NCBI RefSeq assembly: GCF_052078665.1 | Contig: NZ_JBQJIK010000002.1 | Coordinates: 62,001-126,000, forward strand | Source of the DNA: Inquilinus sp052078665 | Lineage (GTDB): Bacteria; Pseudomonadota; Alphaproteobacteria; DSM-16000; Inquilinaceae | Reading direction: 5' to 3' | DNA: 64,000 bases | Part shown: positions 26,653 through 35,596 of the stretch, in pieces | How positions within the stretch are numbered: the first letter of the stretch is position 1 | Layout: every line of letters starts with the position of its first letter | The notes under the pieces: model-generated | What the model saw: only the letters and a program-made list of their open reading frames with translations | Databases searched by the model: none | Told to the model about the DNA's origin: nothing | Made by a program: the position numbers and the translations under genes

Positions 26653-26952
26653 TCAGCGTTTCGCGCTGACCTCGTCGCAGATATGCAGTGTGACCGGTCC
26701 GTCCAGAATCGGCGTCGTCGCGGCGAAGAAGGCGGCGACGGCGGCGGAGCCGTTATGCGCCTCCATGGCCGCGCGGTCGCGGAACCGCTCATAGGTGGTG
26801 AAGACCGCCGGCGTCTCGGCGTCGCGGGAGACGAAGAAATCGACCGTGTCGGGCTCGGTGGCCCGGACATGCGCCGCGACGGCGAGGAGTGCCGCCTGCA
26901 GCTCGGCCTCCGCTCCCGATTTCGCGCGCAGGATCGCCGTGATCGTGATCAT
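26653..26952 (-). CDS. ABM-domain monooxygenase (YgiN/quinol monooxygenase-like)
   Basis: A 99-residue protein of the antibiotic-biosynthesis-monooxygenase fold (dimeric alpha-beta barrel): an N-terminal ITITAILRAKSGAEAELQAALL strand-helix, then FTTYERFRDRAAMEAHNGS, typical of the YgiN group. These small proteins oxidise quinols or degrade reactive intermediates. It is divergent from the alcohol dehydrogenase gene across a short AT-rich gap (26953-27043) that presumably carries both promoters. Confidence 0.82.
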   Translation of the reverse strand: MITITAILRAKSGAEAELQAALLAVAAHVRATEPDTVDFFVSRDAETPAVFTTYERFRDRAAMEAHNGSAAVAAFFAATTPILDGPVTLHICDEVSAKR

Positions 26953-27043
26953 CCTGTCCGGGCTCCCATGGCTGGATTATCCTCTGTAGCGTAATTTCTG
27001 ATTATTGAATATTCAATTAACTGAACCATCGAAGGAAGCCGGA

Positions 27044-28204
27044 ATGCCGCTGATGCGTCGGGCGCTGCTGCGCCGGGTCGGAGAACCGCTGGAGATCGGG
27101 ACCGCGCCGGTGCCGGAGCCGGGGCCGGGCGAGATCCTGATCCGGGTCGTTGCGTGCGGCGTCTGCCATTCCGACCTGCACGCGGTCGACGGCGACTGGG
27201 GCGAGCCGCCGAAGATGCCGCTGATCCCGGGCCATGAGGTGGCGGGCCATGTCGCGGCGCACGGCCCGGGCGTCGACCGTCCGGCGCTCGGCGCCGCCGT
27301 CGGCGTGCCCTGGATGGCCGGCGCCTGCGGCCGCTGCGCCTGGTGCCGGGCGGGGATGGAGACGATCTGCCCGGAGGGCGGCGCCACCGGCTTCAGCTGC
27401 GACGGCGGCTATGCCGAGTACATGGTGGCGCGGGCGGATTTCGTCGGCCTGATCCCCGATGGGGTCGACCTCGTCCGCATCGCCCCGATCCTGTGCGCCG
27501 GGGTCACCACCTATCGCGGCCTCCGGCGCAGCGAGGCCCGGGCCGGGGATTTCGTCGCCATCGTCGGCGCCGGCGGCCTCGGCCATGTCGCCATGCAGTA
27601 TGCCTGGGCCATGGGCTTCCGCCCGATCGTGCTCGACGTCGACCCGGCCAAGCTCGACCTGGCCCGGCGGCTCGGCGCCGAGGCGGTGGTCGAGGCCGGG
27701 CCCGACGCGGCCGGGACCGTGGTCGCCTTGACCGGCGGCGGCGCCGCGGCCGCGATCGTCACCGCCCCGGCGCCGGCCGCCTTCGAGCAGAGCCTGGCCC
27801 TGATCCGGCCCGGCGGCACCGCCGTCTTCATCGGCCTGCCGGGCGGCCAGCGCGACGCGATCCGGCTGTCGATCGCCGCCATCTCCAACTGGGAGAAGTC
27901 GATCCGCGGGTCCAATGTCGGCACCCGCCAGGACTTGCAGGAGGCGGTGGATTTCGCGGCGCGCGGTCTGGTCGCGGCGGCGGTCGAGACGGTGCCGTTC
28001 GACCAGGTGAACCAGGCGCTTTCGCGGTTGCGCCGGGGAGAGGTTGTCGGGCGGCTGGTGCTCGACCTGCGCGGGGCGGAGGGCTGGAACCCCGCTGCAC
28101 CGCATCCTGGACGGCGGCAGCCCATCCCTTTGCCGTCATTCCCGCGAAAGCGGGACCCTCTTTCCGGTCAAAGCGCGACGAGATCCCCGCTGCCGCGGAG
28201 ATGA
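27044..28204 (+). CDS. Zinc-dependent alcohol dehydrogenase (AdhP-like) with repeat-derived C-terminal tail
   Basis: A 386-residue MDR alcohol dehydrogenase. Catalytic zinc ligands are in CGVCHSDLHAVDG and GHEVAGHV, structural-zinc cysteines in AGACGRCAWCRAGMETICP, and the NAD-binding fold is VAIVGAGGLGHVAMQYA. The start at 27044 has a GGAAG site; the frame is open from 27005 but lacks a better site. Family members end near the equivalent of VGRLVLDL. Here translation continues about 44 residues, and the last two dozen are read from a dispersed palindromic repeat (28134-28206), so the tail is probably not functional. Substrate likely a primary alcohol. Confidence 0.87.
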   Translation: MPLMRRALLRRVGEPLEIGTAPVPEPGPGEILIRVVACGVCHSDLHAVDGDWGEPPKMPLIPGHEVAGHVAAHGPGVDRPALGAAVGVPWMAGACGRCAWCRAGMETICPEGGATGFSCDGGYAEYMVARADFVGLIPDGVDLVRIAPILCAGVTTYRGLRRSEARAGDFVAIVGAGGLGHVAMQYAWAMGFRPIVLDVDPAKLDLARRLGAEAVVEAGPDAAGTVVALTGGGAAAAIVTAPAPAAFEQSLALIRPGGTAVFIGLPGGQRDAIRLSIAAISNWEKSIRGSNVGTRQDLQEAVDFAARGLVAAAVETVPFDQVNQALSRLRRGEVVGRLVLDLRGAEGWNPAAPHPGRRQPIPLPSFPRKRDPLSGQSATRSPLPRR

Positions 28205-28206
28205 CG
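28134..28206. repeat. Dispersed inverted repeat ('cgtcattcccgcgaaagcggga' type)
   Basis: An imperfect 25-bp inverted repeat. The left arm begins CGTCATTCCCGCGAAAGCGG at 28134, the right arm ends CCGCGGAGATGACG at 28206, and a 23-bp loop lies between. This kind of element, built around a GTCATTCCCGCGAAAGCGGG core, is scattered in intergenic DNA of many GC-rich proteobacteria. Here it overlaps the end of the alcohol dehydrogenase frame and could also act as a terminator. Confidence 0.7.
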
Positions 28207-28240
28207 AGCCGGGGAGCCGAACAGGTCCCGCGAGCGGGCT

Positions 28241-29251
28241 TCAGGTCGTGGCGCGCTCGATCAGCTCGGGCTCGATTACGATCGAATGCTGCAGGCTGCG
28301 GCCCTCGATCCGGTCGATCAGCATGCGCATGGCGGCGTCGCCCAGGTCCTGCTTGGCGACATGGATGGTCGACAGCGGCGGGTTCACCAGCCGGGCGGCC
28401 AGGATGTCGTCGCAGCCCAGCACGGCGACGTCGCCGGGCACCGCCAGCCCGATCTCGCGAAGCACCGACAGGGTGCCGATCGCGATCAGGTCGTTGTAGC
28501 AGATCATCGCGTCGACCTGCGTCCCCGTGCCGGACAGCCGCCTGGCGGCGGCGATGCCGCCCTCCAGGTCGGGCGTCGCCGACTCCTCGGCGACCAGATC
28601 CAGCCCGTGCTCGGCCAGGGCGTCGAGGATGCCGGCGCGGCGCATCCGGCCGCTGTAGGAGGTCGGCGGGCCGCCGATATAGGCGATGCGGCGGCGGCCG
28701 CGGCCGATCAGCAGCCGGGTGGCGGCGGCCAAGCCGGTGCGGAAGTCGATCTCGATGGTGCCGGCGACCCGGCGCGGCATCGGCCGGTTGATCAGCACCG
28801 CCGCCCGGTGCTGCTCGATCGCCTGCTGCAGCCGTTTGTCCTCGAGGCGGGCGCTGCAGACGATGACGCCGTCGACCCGGCGGTCCAGCAGCGTCGCCAG
28901 CACCTCCGCCTCGCGCTCCGGGTCCTCGACCACGTTGCAGGTCAGCAGGGTGAAGCCGCGGGCCCGCGCCGCCAGCTCGGCGCCCTTGATCACCTCCGGG
29001 AAGAACGGGTTGCCGATGTCCGGCACCACGATGCCGACGGTGTAGGACCGGTCGCCCTTCAGCCCCTTGGCGAAGGTGTTCGGCCGGTAGGCCAGGTGGG
29101 CTGCCGCTGCCAGCACCCGGGCCCGGGTCTCCTCGCTGGCGCCGCCGCGGCCGTTCATCACCCGCGACGCCGTCATGGTCGAGACGCCGGCCGCCGCCGC
29201 CACATCCGTCAGGGTGGCGCCGCGGGGCAGGGGTTTCGGGCCGTTCTGCAT
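28241..29251 (-). CDS. LacI-family transcriptional regulator of the uronide/glycoside cluster
   Basis: A 336-residue repressor. The helix-turn-helix is ATLTDVAAAAGVSTMTASRVMNG with hinge YRPNTFAKGL, followed by a periplasmic-binding-protein-like sugar domain (IVVPDIGNPFFPEVIKGAE, ICYNDLIAIGTLSV, VLGCDDILAARLVNPPL). ATG 29251 is used; a GTG at 29269 would add six residues across the operator. It is divergent from a glycoside importer and the iduronidase-like cluster. Operators resembling GTTAACGATA lie at its own start and before the binding-protein gene, so autoregulation and repression of the cluster are likely. The inducer is expected to be the imported sugar. Confidence 0.9.
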   Translation of the reverse strand: MQNGPKPLPRGATLTDVAAAAGVSTMTASRVMNGRGGASEETRARVLAAAAHLAYRPNTFAKGLKGDRSYTVGIVVPDIGNPFFPEVIKGAELAARARGFTLLTCNVVEDPEREAEVLATLLDRRVDGVIVCSARLEDKRLQQAIEQHRAAVLINRPMPRRVAGTIEIDFRTGLAAATRLLIGRGRRRIAYIGGPPTSYSGRMRRAGILDALAEHGLDLVAEESATPDLEGGIAAARRLSGTGTQVDAMICYNDLIAIGTLSVLREIGLAVPGDVAVLGCDDILAARLVNPPLSTIHVAKQDLGDAAMRMLIDRIEGRSLQHSIVIEPELIERATT

Positions 29252-29265
29252 GTTATCGTTAACTG
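29252..29265. promoter_or_regulatory. LacI operator (autoregulatory)
   Basis: GTTATCGTTAACTG lies immediately before the repressor ATG; on the minus strand it reads GTTAACGATAAC. The half-site GTTAACGATA is shared with 29358-29367. Confidence 0.6.
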
Positions 29266-29348
29266 TCACTCTCGCGGGTCTCTGGCGAGGTTGGGCATTC
29301 AGTCAACTGAATACGTAGAATTTCCTTGGATCGCAAGTGGGATTGACG

Positions 29349-29364
29349 AACGTTAACGTTAACG
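29349..29364. promoter_or_regulatory. LacI operator before the glycoside importer
   Basis: AACGTTAACGTTAACG contains the central-CG palindrome typical of LacI-family sites, in two overlapping registers. It lies 52 bp before the binding-protein start and about 100 bp from the divergent repressor start. Confidence 0.72.
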
Positions 29365-29415
29365 ATATTGAGTCGGACATAAGGTCGAAGACCAACCCAG
29401 AGGGAGGACTCAGGA

Positions 29416-31332
29416 ATGGGCGCCGGAACACGCGCGCTGTGGGGCGCGGCTTTGATCCCGATGCTGTTCTTTGCCACGGCGGCCGCGGCCGCCGAGTACC
29501 GCGAGGCGCCGGTCCTGGCGGCCGAGGTGACGGCCGGCAAGCTGCCGCCGCTGGCGCAGCGGCTGCCGGAGCATCCGCTGGTGGTGACGCCGCTGGAGAA
29601 GGTCGGCAAATACGGCGGCACCTGGCGGCAGGCGGTGGTCGGCGGCTCCGACGGCTCGATGGACCGGACCATCGGCTACACCCGGCTGGTGCGCTGGAAC
29701 CCGGCCTGGACCGATGTGGTGCCCGACGCCGCCGAATCCGTCGACGTCAATGACGACGCCACCGCCTTCACCTTCCATCTGCGGAAGGGGATGAAATGGT
29801 CGGACGGGGCGCCCTTCACCGCCGACGACATCATGTTCTGGTACCAGGACGTGCTGATGAACACCGAGCTGACGCCTTCGGCGCCGCGCTGGCTCCGGGC
29901 CGGCGGCAAGCCGGTGACGGTGGAGAAGGTCGACGCCGAGACCGTCCGCTTCAGCTTCGCCGCGCCGAACGGGCTGTTCCTGCCGGTGATGGCGACGCAT
30001 CTCGGCTCCGACATCCTGGCGGCGTCGCCGCGCCACTACCTCGAGAAGTTCCACAAGAAGTACAACCCCGATGGCATCGACGCCCTGGTCAAGGCGGCCG
30101 GTGCGCCGAACTGGACGACGCTGTTCCAGAACCGGACCGCCTATCAGAACGCCAGCCGCTGGCGCGATGTCGGCCGGCCGGTGCTGGACCCCTGGATGCT
30201 GACCGTGGGCTACAGCGGCACCAGCCAGGTCGTCGCCGTCCGCAACCCGTATTTCTTCAAGGTCGATACCGAGGGCAACCAGCTGCCCTACATGGACCGG
30301 GTCACCTACGACGTGGTCGGCGACACCCAGGGGCTGGTGCTGAAGGCGATCAACGGCGACCTCGACATGCAGGCCTACGGGCTCGACGGCATCGAGAACC
30401 AGGCGGTGATGGCCCAGCATATGGAGCAGGGCGGCTACCGCCTGTTCCGGGCCCGACCGGCCTATTCCAACTCGATGCTGATCTGCCTCAACCAGACGGT
30501 AAAGGACGAGACCCTGCAGAAGGTGTTCCAGAACCGCGATTTCCGCATCGCCCTGTCGCTGGCGATCAACCGCGACGAGCTGAACGAGCTGATCTATGCC
30601 GGCCTGTCGCGGCCCTACCAGGCGGCGCCGCGGCCGGACATGGCGCTGTATGACGAGACCATGGCCACCCAGTACACCGAATACGACCCGGCCAAGGCCA
30701 ACCAGCTACTCGACGCTGCCGGCTTCGACAAGAAGGATGGCGACGGGTTCCGCCTCGGCCCCGACGGCAAGCGCATCTCCTTCGCCATCGATGCCCTGGC
30801 CTCGCGCAAATACCATGTCGATGCGCTGGAGCTGATCCGCAAGTACTGGCGCGATGTCGGCATCGACATGCAGGTCAAGGCGATCGAATCCTCCTTCGCC
30901 TTCGCCCGGCAGTTGGCCAACGACCAGCAGGGCCTGGTCTGGCTCGGCGGCGGCGGCTACGACTTCCTCGGGCTGCTCGACCCGAAATGGTACTTCCCCT
31001 ACGAGAACCAGTCGGCCTTCGCCTCGGCCTGGGGCATCTGGTACCAGAACCCGAAGGACCCGAACGGGGTCGAGCCGACCGGCCCGGCGCGTGAGCAGCA
31101 GGAGCTGTACGAGCAGCTCAAGGCCCAGCCGACCACCGCCCGCCAGATCGAAGTGATGAAGAAGCTGCTGGCCATCACCCGCGACCAGTTCTGGGTGATC
31201 GGCACGGTAATGCAGCCGGATAATGTCGGGGTGGTGAAGACCAACATGCACAACGTGCCGGAGGCGATGCCGGACACGGTCTTCTACATGACCCCGGGGC
31301 CGACCAACCCGGAAACCTACTTCTACGAATAG
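29416..31332 (+). CDS. ABC transporter substrate-binding protein (SBP_bac_5, oligosaccharide type)
   Basis: A 638-residue exported binding protein with a Sec signal (GAALIPMLFFATAAAAA). It is longer than peptide-binding DppA and resembles the branch with a N-terminal extension (EHPLVVTPLEKVGKYGGTW) to which alpha-galactoside binding protein AgpA of Sinorhizobium belongs as I recall, i.e. opp-like proteins that bind sugars. Core motifs: GMKWSDGAPFTADDIMFW and FRIALSLAINRDELNELIY. Strong AGGGAGGAC ribosome site. It is the first gene of the operon behind the LacI operator and feeds the two permeases downstream. Confidence 0.92.
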   Translation: MGAGTRALWGAALIPMLFFATAAAAAEYREAPVLAAEVTAGKLPPLAQRLPEHPLVVTPLEKVGKYGGTWRQAVVGGSDGSMDRTIGYTRLVRWNPAWTDVVPDAAESVDVNDDATAFTFHLRKGMKWSDGAPFTADDIMFWYQDVLMNTELTPSAPRWLRAGGKPVTVEKVDAETVRFSFAAPNGLFLPVMATHLGSDILAASPRHYLEKFHKKYNPDGIDALVKAAGAPNWTTLFQNRTAYQNASRWRDVGRPVLDPWMLTVGYSGTSQVVAVRNPYFFKVDTEGNQLPYMDRVTYDVVGDTQGLVLKAINGDLDMQAYGLDGIENQAVMAQHMEQGGYRLFRARPAYSNSMLICLNQTVKDETLQKVFQNRDFRIALSLAINRDELNELIYAGLSRPYQAAPRPDMALYDETMATQYTEYDPAKANQLLDAAGFDKKDGDGFRLGPDGKRISFAIDALASRKYHVDALELIRKYWRDVGIDMQVKAIESSFAFARQLANDQQGLVWLGGGGYDFLGLLDPKWYFPYENQSAFASAWGIWYQNPKDPNGVEPTGPAREQQELYEQLKAQPTTARQIEVMKKLLAITRDQFWVIGTVMQPDNVGVVKTNMHNVPEAMPDTVFYMTPGPTNPETYFYE

Positions 31333-31363
31333 CCGCCCATCCGACCACGAAACCGAGGCCGCG

Positions 31364-32350
31364 ATGCTCCGCTTCCTGCTGCGCCGCCTGACCTACATGG
31401 CCGTGACGCTGGCCGCGGTCTCGGTCGTCGTCTTCATCGTCATCCAGCTGCCGCCGGGCGACTTCCTGACCAGCTACGTCGCCCGCTATTCCGAACAGGG
31501 CGGGTCGGTCGACACGGCGATGCTGGAGTCGATGCGGGCGCAATACGGGCTGGGCCAGCCCTGGTACGTGCAGTATTGGCGCTGGATCTCGAACATCGTC
31601 TTCGAGGGCGATTTCGGCCAGTCCTTCGACTGGAACCGGCCGGTCTCGGTGCTGCTGTGGGACCGGCTGGGCATGACCCTGCTGCTGTCCTTCATCACCC
31701 TGGTCGTGACCTGGGCGGTGTCGCTGCCGATCGGCATCTACAGCGCGGTGCGGCGCTACTCGACGCTCGACTACCTGGTCACCTTCCTCAGCTTCCTCGG
31801 CCTCGCCGTCCCCAGCTTCCTGCTGGCCCTGGTGCTGATGTTCGTGCTGTCGCGCAGCTTCGGGGCCGATGTCGGCGGCTTCTTCTCGGCCGAATACATC
31901 AACGCGCCGTGGAGCTGGGGCAAGGTCGCCGACCTGGCGGCGCATCTGTACCTGCCGGTGTTCGTGCTGGCGGTGCACGGCACCGCCTCGCTGGTCCGGA
32001 TCATGCGGGCCAACCTGCTGGACGAGTTGAACAAGCCCTATGTCACCACCGCCCGCGCCGCCGGGCTGCCGGAGATGACGGTGCTGCTGCGCTATCCGGT
32101 GCGGGTCGCGCTCAACCCCTTCGTCTCCACCATCGGCTGGATCCTGCCGAACCTGGTCTCCGGCACCGTCATCGTCGGCGTCGTGCTCAGCCTGCCGACG
32201 GCCGGGCCGCTGCTGCTCGGCGCGCTGCTGACCCAGGACATGTACCTGGCCGGATCCTTCATCCTGATGCTGAGCGCGCTGACCATCCTCGGCAGCTTCA
32301 TCTCCGACCTGCTGCTGGCGTGGCTCGACCCGCGCGTGCGGCACGGCTGA
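31364..32350 (+). CDS. ABC transporter permease, OppB/AgpB type
   Basis: A 328-residue inner-membrane protein with about six hydrophobic helices. The start LLRRLTYMAVTLAAVSVVVF is followed by the periplasmic IQLPPGDFLTSYVA typical of the branch, and the EAA loop is KPYVTTARAAGLPEMTVLLRY. First permease of the glycoside importer. Confidence 0.92.
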   Translation: MLRFLLRRLTYMAVTLAAVSVVVFIVIQLPPGDFLTSYVARYSEQGGSVDTAMLESMRAQYGLGQPWYVQYWRWISNIVFEGDFGQSFDWNRPVSVLLWDRLGMTLLLSFITLVVTWAVSLPIGIYSAVRRYSTLDYLVTFLSFLGLAVPSFLLALVLMFVLSRSFGADVGGFFSAEYINAPWSWGKVADLAAHLYLPVFVLAVHGTASLVRIMRANLLDELNKPYVTTARAAGLPEMTVLLRYPVRVALNPFVSTIGWILPNLVSGTVIVGVVLSLPTAGPLLLGALLTQDMYLAGSFILMLSALTILGSFISDLLLAWLDPRVRHG

Positions 32351-32360
32351 GGAGGGTGTC

Positions 32361-33491
32361 ATGACCGTCGCCGACCCGACCGCCCTCCCGGCCCCGCGCC
32401 GCGCCACCACCGCGGAGAAGGGGCAATGGGCGCTGATCTACCGGCGCTTCCGCCGCCACCGCCTGGCGTGGTGGAGCGGCGTGGTGGTGATCGCGATCTA
32501 CGCCGTCGCCGCCTTCGCCGAATTCGTCGCGCCCACCGGGCCGGAGACCTACAGCTCGCGCTACACCTACGCGCCGCCGCAGCTGCTGAAGTTCGGCGGC
32601 CGCGACGCCCAGGGCAATTTCGTGCTGGCCTATGTCAACGGCATCAAGAGCACGGTCGACCCGCTGACGGTGCAGCGCACCTATGTCAGCGACCCGAAGG
32701 CGGTGATCCCGGTCGGGCTGTTCGTGAAGGGCGAGCCGTACCATCTGCTCGGCCTGATCCCCTGGGACCGGCACCTGATCGGCCCGGTCGACCCGAAGGC
32801 GCCGTTCTACCTGTGGGGCGCCGACCGGCTGGGCCGCGACGTGCTGTCCCTGACCATCCACGGCGCCCGGGTGTCGATGTCGATCGGCCTGGTCGGGGTG
32901 GCGATCAGCCTGTTCCTCGGCATCCTGCTCGGCGGCATGTCCGGCTATTACGGCGGCTGGATCGACGAGGTGGTGCAGCGCACCATCGACCTGCTGAAGT
33001 CGATCCCGACCGTGCCGCTGTGGATGGGCTTCGCCGCCGCGATCCCGACCAACATCGCGCCGCTGATGGTCTATTTCTGGATCACGGTGATCCTGTCGCT
33101 GATCGGCTGGACCGACCTGGCGCGCGTCGTCCGCGGCCGCTTCCTGTCGCTGCGGACCGAGGATTTCGTGCTGGCGGCGCGGCTCGACGGCTGCTCGCAG
33201 CAGCGGGTGATCTGGCGGCACATGGTGCCGTCCTTCACCAGCCACATCATCGCCTCGGTGACGCTGGCGATCCCGGCGATGATCCTGGCCGAGACCGCGC
33301 TGAGCTTCCTCGGCATCGGGCTCAAGCCGCCGGTGATCAGTTGGGGCGTGCTCTTGAAGGACGCGCAGAACCTGCTGGCCGTCACCACCGCGCCCTGGCT
33401 GTTCATCCCGGGCATCGCCGTCGTCGTCGCCGTGCTGGCGCTCAACTTCCTGGGGGATGGGATCCGCGATGCCGCCGACCCCTACAACTGA
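32361..33491 (+). CDS. ABC transporter permease, OppC/AgpC type
   Basis: A 376-residue inner-membrane protein, longer than a typical DppC because of an insert of about 100 residues after the first helix (PTGPETYSSRYTYAPPQLL...). This is followed by the expected YLWGADRLGRDVLSLTIHGA. The EAA loop is FVLAARLDGCSQQRVIWRH. Such inserts are usual in the sugar/opine branch. Its end overlaps the next ATPase gene. Confidence 0.92.
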   Translation: MTVADPTALPAPRRATTAEKGQWALIYRRFRRHRLAWWSGVVVIAIYAVAAFAEFVAPTGPETYSSRYTYAPPQLLKFGGRDAQGNFVLAYVNGIKSTVDPLTVQRTYVSDPKAVIPVGLFVKGEPYHLLGLIPWDRHLIGPVDPKAPFYLWGADRLGRDVLSLTIHGARVSMSIGLVGVAISLFLGILLGGMSGYYGGWIDEVVQRTIDLLKSIPTVPLWMGFAAAIPTNIAPLMVYFWITVILSLIGWTDLARVVRGRFLSLRTEDFVLAARLDGCSQQRVIWRHMVPSFTSHIIASVTLAIPAMILAETALSFLGIGLKPPVISWGVLLKDAQNLLAVTTAPWLFIPGIAVVVAVLALNFLGDGIRDAADPYN

Positions 33492-34548
33492 GCCGCGGCC
33501 CGCGGGTCTGGACCCCGACCTGCTGCTGCGGGTCGAGGATTTGCGGGTGCAGGTCGGCACCGATGACGGGGTGATCCGGCCGGTCGACGGCGTCAGCTTC
33601 GAGCTGGCGGCAGGCAAGACCCTGTGCATCGTCGGCGAATCCGGCTCGGGCAAGAGCATGACCGGCCGGGCGCTGATGAACCTGCTGCCGGAGCGGATGC
33701 ACATCGCCGGCGGCAGCATCGCCTACCGCACCGGGGCCGGCCCGGTGGTCGACATCGCCGCCCTGCCGCCGCGCGGCCCGGCGATCCGCGCCATCCGCGG
33801 GGCCGAGATCGCGCTGGTGTCGCAGGAGCCGATGGCGGCGCTGTCGCCGGTCCACACCATCGGCCAGCAGCTCGACGCCGTGATCCGCCAGCATATGGGG
33901 CTGAGCCGCAAGGCGAGGCGCGAGCGGGCGCTGGAGTGCCTGGCCGATGTCGGCATCCCGAAGCCGGCCGAGCGGCTGGACAGCTATCCCTTCGAGTTCT
34001 CCGGCGGCATGCGCCAGCGGGTCTGCATCGCCCTGGCGCTATCCTGCGGTCCGCGCCTGATCATCGCCGACGAGCCGACCACCGCGCTCGACGTCACCAC
34101 CCAGGCCAACATCCTCGACCTGTTCAAGAAGCTGCAGGCGGAGCACGGCCTGTCGATCCTGTTCATCACCCACGACCTGGGCGTGGTCGCCGACGTCGCC
34201 GACCAGGTGGCGGTGATGTATCTCGGCCGGGTGGTCGAGCGCGGATCGGTCGACCAGCTGTTCTACGACCCGCAGCACCCCTACACCCGGGCGCTGCTGC
34301 AGTCGGTGCCGACCCTGTCGCGCCAGCGCGTGCACCGGCTGGCGGCGATCCGCGGCATGGTGCCGTCGGCCTTCGACCGGCCACCCGGCTGCCCGTTCCA
34401 CCCGCGCTGCGACCAGGCGGTGGCCGGGCTGTGTGACCGGCAGGACCCGCCGGAGACGGCGCTCGGCCCCGGCCGCGGCGCGCGCTGCGTTCTGCTGGAG
34501 GACGCCGCCGGGCCGCAGGTTCAGACGAGGAGCGTCCAGCATGCCTGA
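33469..34548 (+). CDS. ABC transporter ATPase, OppD type
   Basis: A 359-residue ATPase. Walker A is GESGSGKSMTGRALM, the signature FSGGMRQRVCIALAL and Walker B LIIADEPTTALDV; the C-terminal oligo-peptide-transporter domain has cysteines in GCPFHPRCDQAVAGLC, which in homologues may hold an Fe-S cluster. Start codon choice is uncertain: ATG 33469 sits behind a GGGGGATGGGA stretch; ATG 33457 is the alternative. It overlaps the permease gene upstream and the second ATPase by eight bases. Confidence 0.9.
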   Translation: MPPTPTTEPRPAGLDPDLLLRVEDLRVQVGTDDGVIRPVDGVSFELAAGKTLCIVGESGSGKSMTGRALMNLLPERMHIAGGSIAYRTGAGPVVDIAALPPRGPAIRAIRGAEIALVSQEPMAALSPVHTIGQQLDAVIRQHMGLSRKARRERALECLADVGIPKPAERLDSYPFEFSGGMRQRVCIALALSCGPRLIIADEPTTALDVTTQANILDLFKKLQAEHGLSILFITHDLGVVADVADQVAVMYLGRVVERGSVDQLFYDPQHPYTRALLQSVPTLSRQRVHRLAAIRGMVPSAFDRPPGCPFHPRCDQAVAGLCDRQDPPETALGPGRGARCVLLEDAAGPQVQTRSVQHA

Positions 34549-35596
34549 GCTCGCGCCCGAGAACCTGGTCGAGCTGCGCGACCTGCGCATGGAGTTCGCG
34601 CCGCGCAAGCGGCTGTTCCGCTCCGGCATGTCCAACCCGGTCCGCGCGGTCGACGGCGTGTCCTTCGATATCCGCCGCGGCGAGACCCTGGGGCTGGTCG
34701 GCGAATCCGGCTGCGGCAAGTCGACCGTCACCCGCTGCATCCTCGGCGCCTACAAGCCGACCGGCGGCACCATCGCCTATCGCGACCCGCAGGGGCGGGT
34801 GGTCGACCTGGCGGCGCTGAGCGAGAAGCAGCGCCGGCCCTACTGCACCGACCTGCGCTTCGTGTTCCAGGACCCGCAGGCCTCGCTGGACCCGCGGATG
34901 ACCGTGGTCGACCTGGTCGGCGAGGTGCTGCGCGTCAACCGGCTGGCGAGCGGCCGCGAGATCCCCGGCATCGTCGCCGGGCTGATGGAGAGGGTCGGCC
35001 TCAGGCCCGAATACGCCCACCGCTACCCGCACGCCTTCTCCGGCGGCGAGCGCCAGCGCATCGGCATCGCCCGGGCGCTGGCCACCCGGCCGCGGCTGGT
35101 GATCCTGGACGAGGCAGTGTCGGCGCTGGACGTCAGCGTCCGGGCCCAGACCCTGAACCTGCTGAAGGATCTGCAGGAGGAGTTCGGGCTGACCTATCTG
35201 TTCGTCAGCCACGACCTCAGCGTCATCCAGTACATCTGCGACCGCGTGGTGGTGATGTATGTCGGCCAGATCGTCGAGAGCGCGCCGATCGACGAGCTCT
35301 ATGCCCGGCCGCGCCACCCCTACACCGAGGCGCTGCTGTCGGCCCTGCCGGTGCCGGACCCACGGCGCCAGCGGCAGCGCCGGCGGATCCAGCTGAAGGG
35401 CGAGGTGGCGGACCCGGCCAACCGGCCCTCCGGCTGCGCCTTCCATCCGCGCTGCCGCTTCGCCACCGAGCTGTGCCGCACCACGGCGCCGCCGCTCAAG
35501 CATTTCGGCGGCCATGCGGCCGCCTGCCACTACGCCGAGGAGCTCGATCTCCGCGGCGTCCTCTCCGACCCGAACCCGCAGGTTGCCCATGCCTGA
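34541..35596 (+). CDS. ABC transporter ATPase, OppF type
   Basis: A 351-residue ATPase. Walker A is GESGCGKSTVTRCILG, the signature FSGGERQRIGIARAL and Walker B LVILDEAVSALDV, with C-terminal GCAFHPRCRFATELC. In Walker B the usual DEP is DEA, a conservative change. It completes the five-gene importer, and its stop overlaps the isomerase start by eight bases, coupling uptake to catabolism. Confidence 0.91.
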   Translation: MPELAPENLVELRDLRMEFAPRKRLFRSGMSNPVRAVDGVSFDIRRGETLGLVGESGCGKSTVTRCILGAYKPTGGTIAYRDPQGRVVDLAALSEKQRRPYCTDLRFVFQDPQASLDPRMTVVDLVGEVLRVNRLASGREIPGIVAGLMERVGLRPEYAHRYPHAFSGGERQRIGIARALATRPRLVILDEAVSALDVSVRAQTLNLLKDLQEEFGLTYLFVSHDLSVIQYICDRVVVMYVGQIVESAPIDELYARPRHPYTEALLSALPVPDPRRQRQRRRIQLKGEVADPANRPSGCAFHPRCRFATELCRTTAPPLKHFGGHAAACHYAEELDLRGVLSDPNPQVAHA

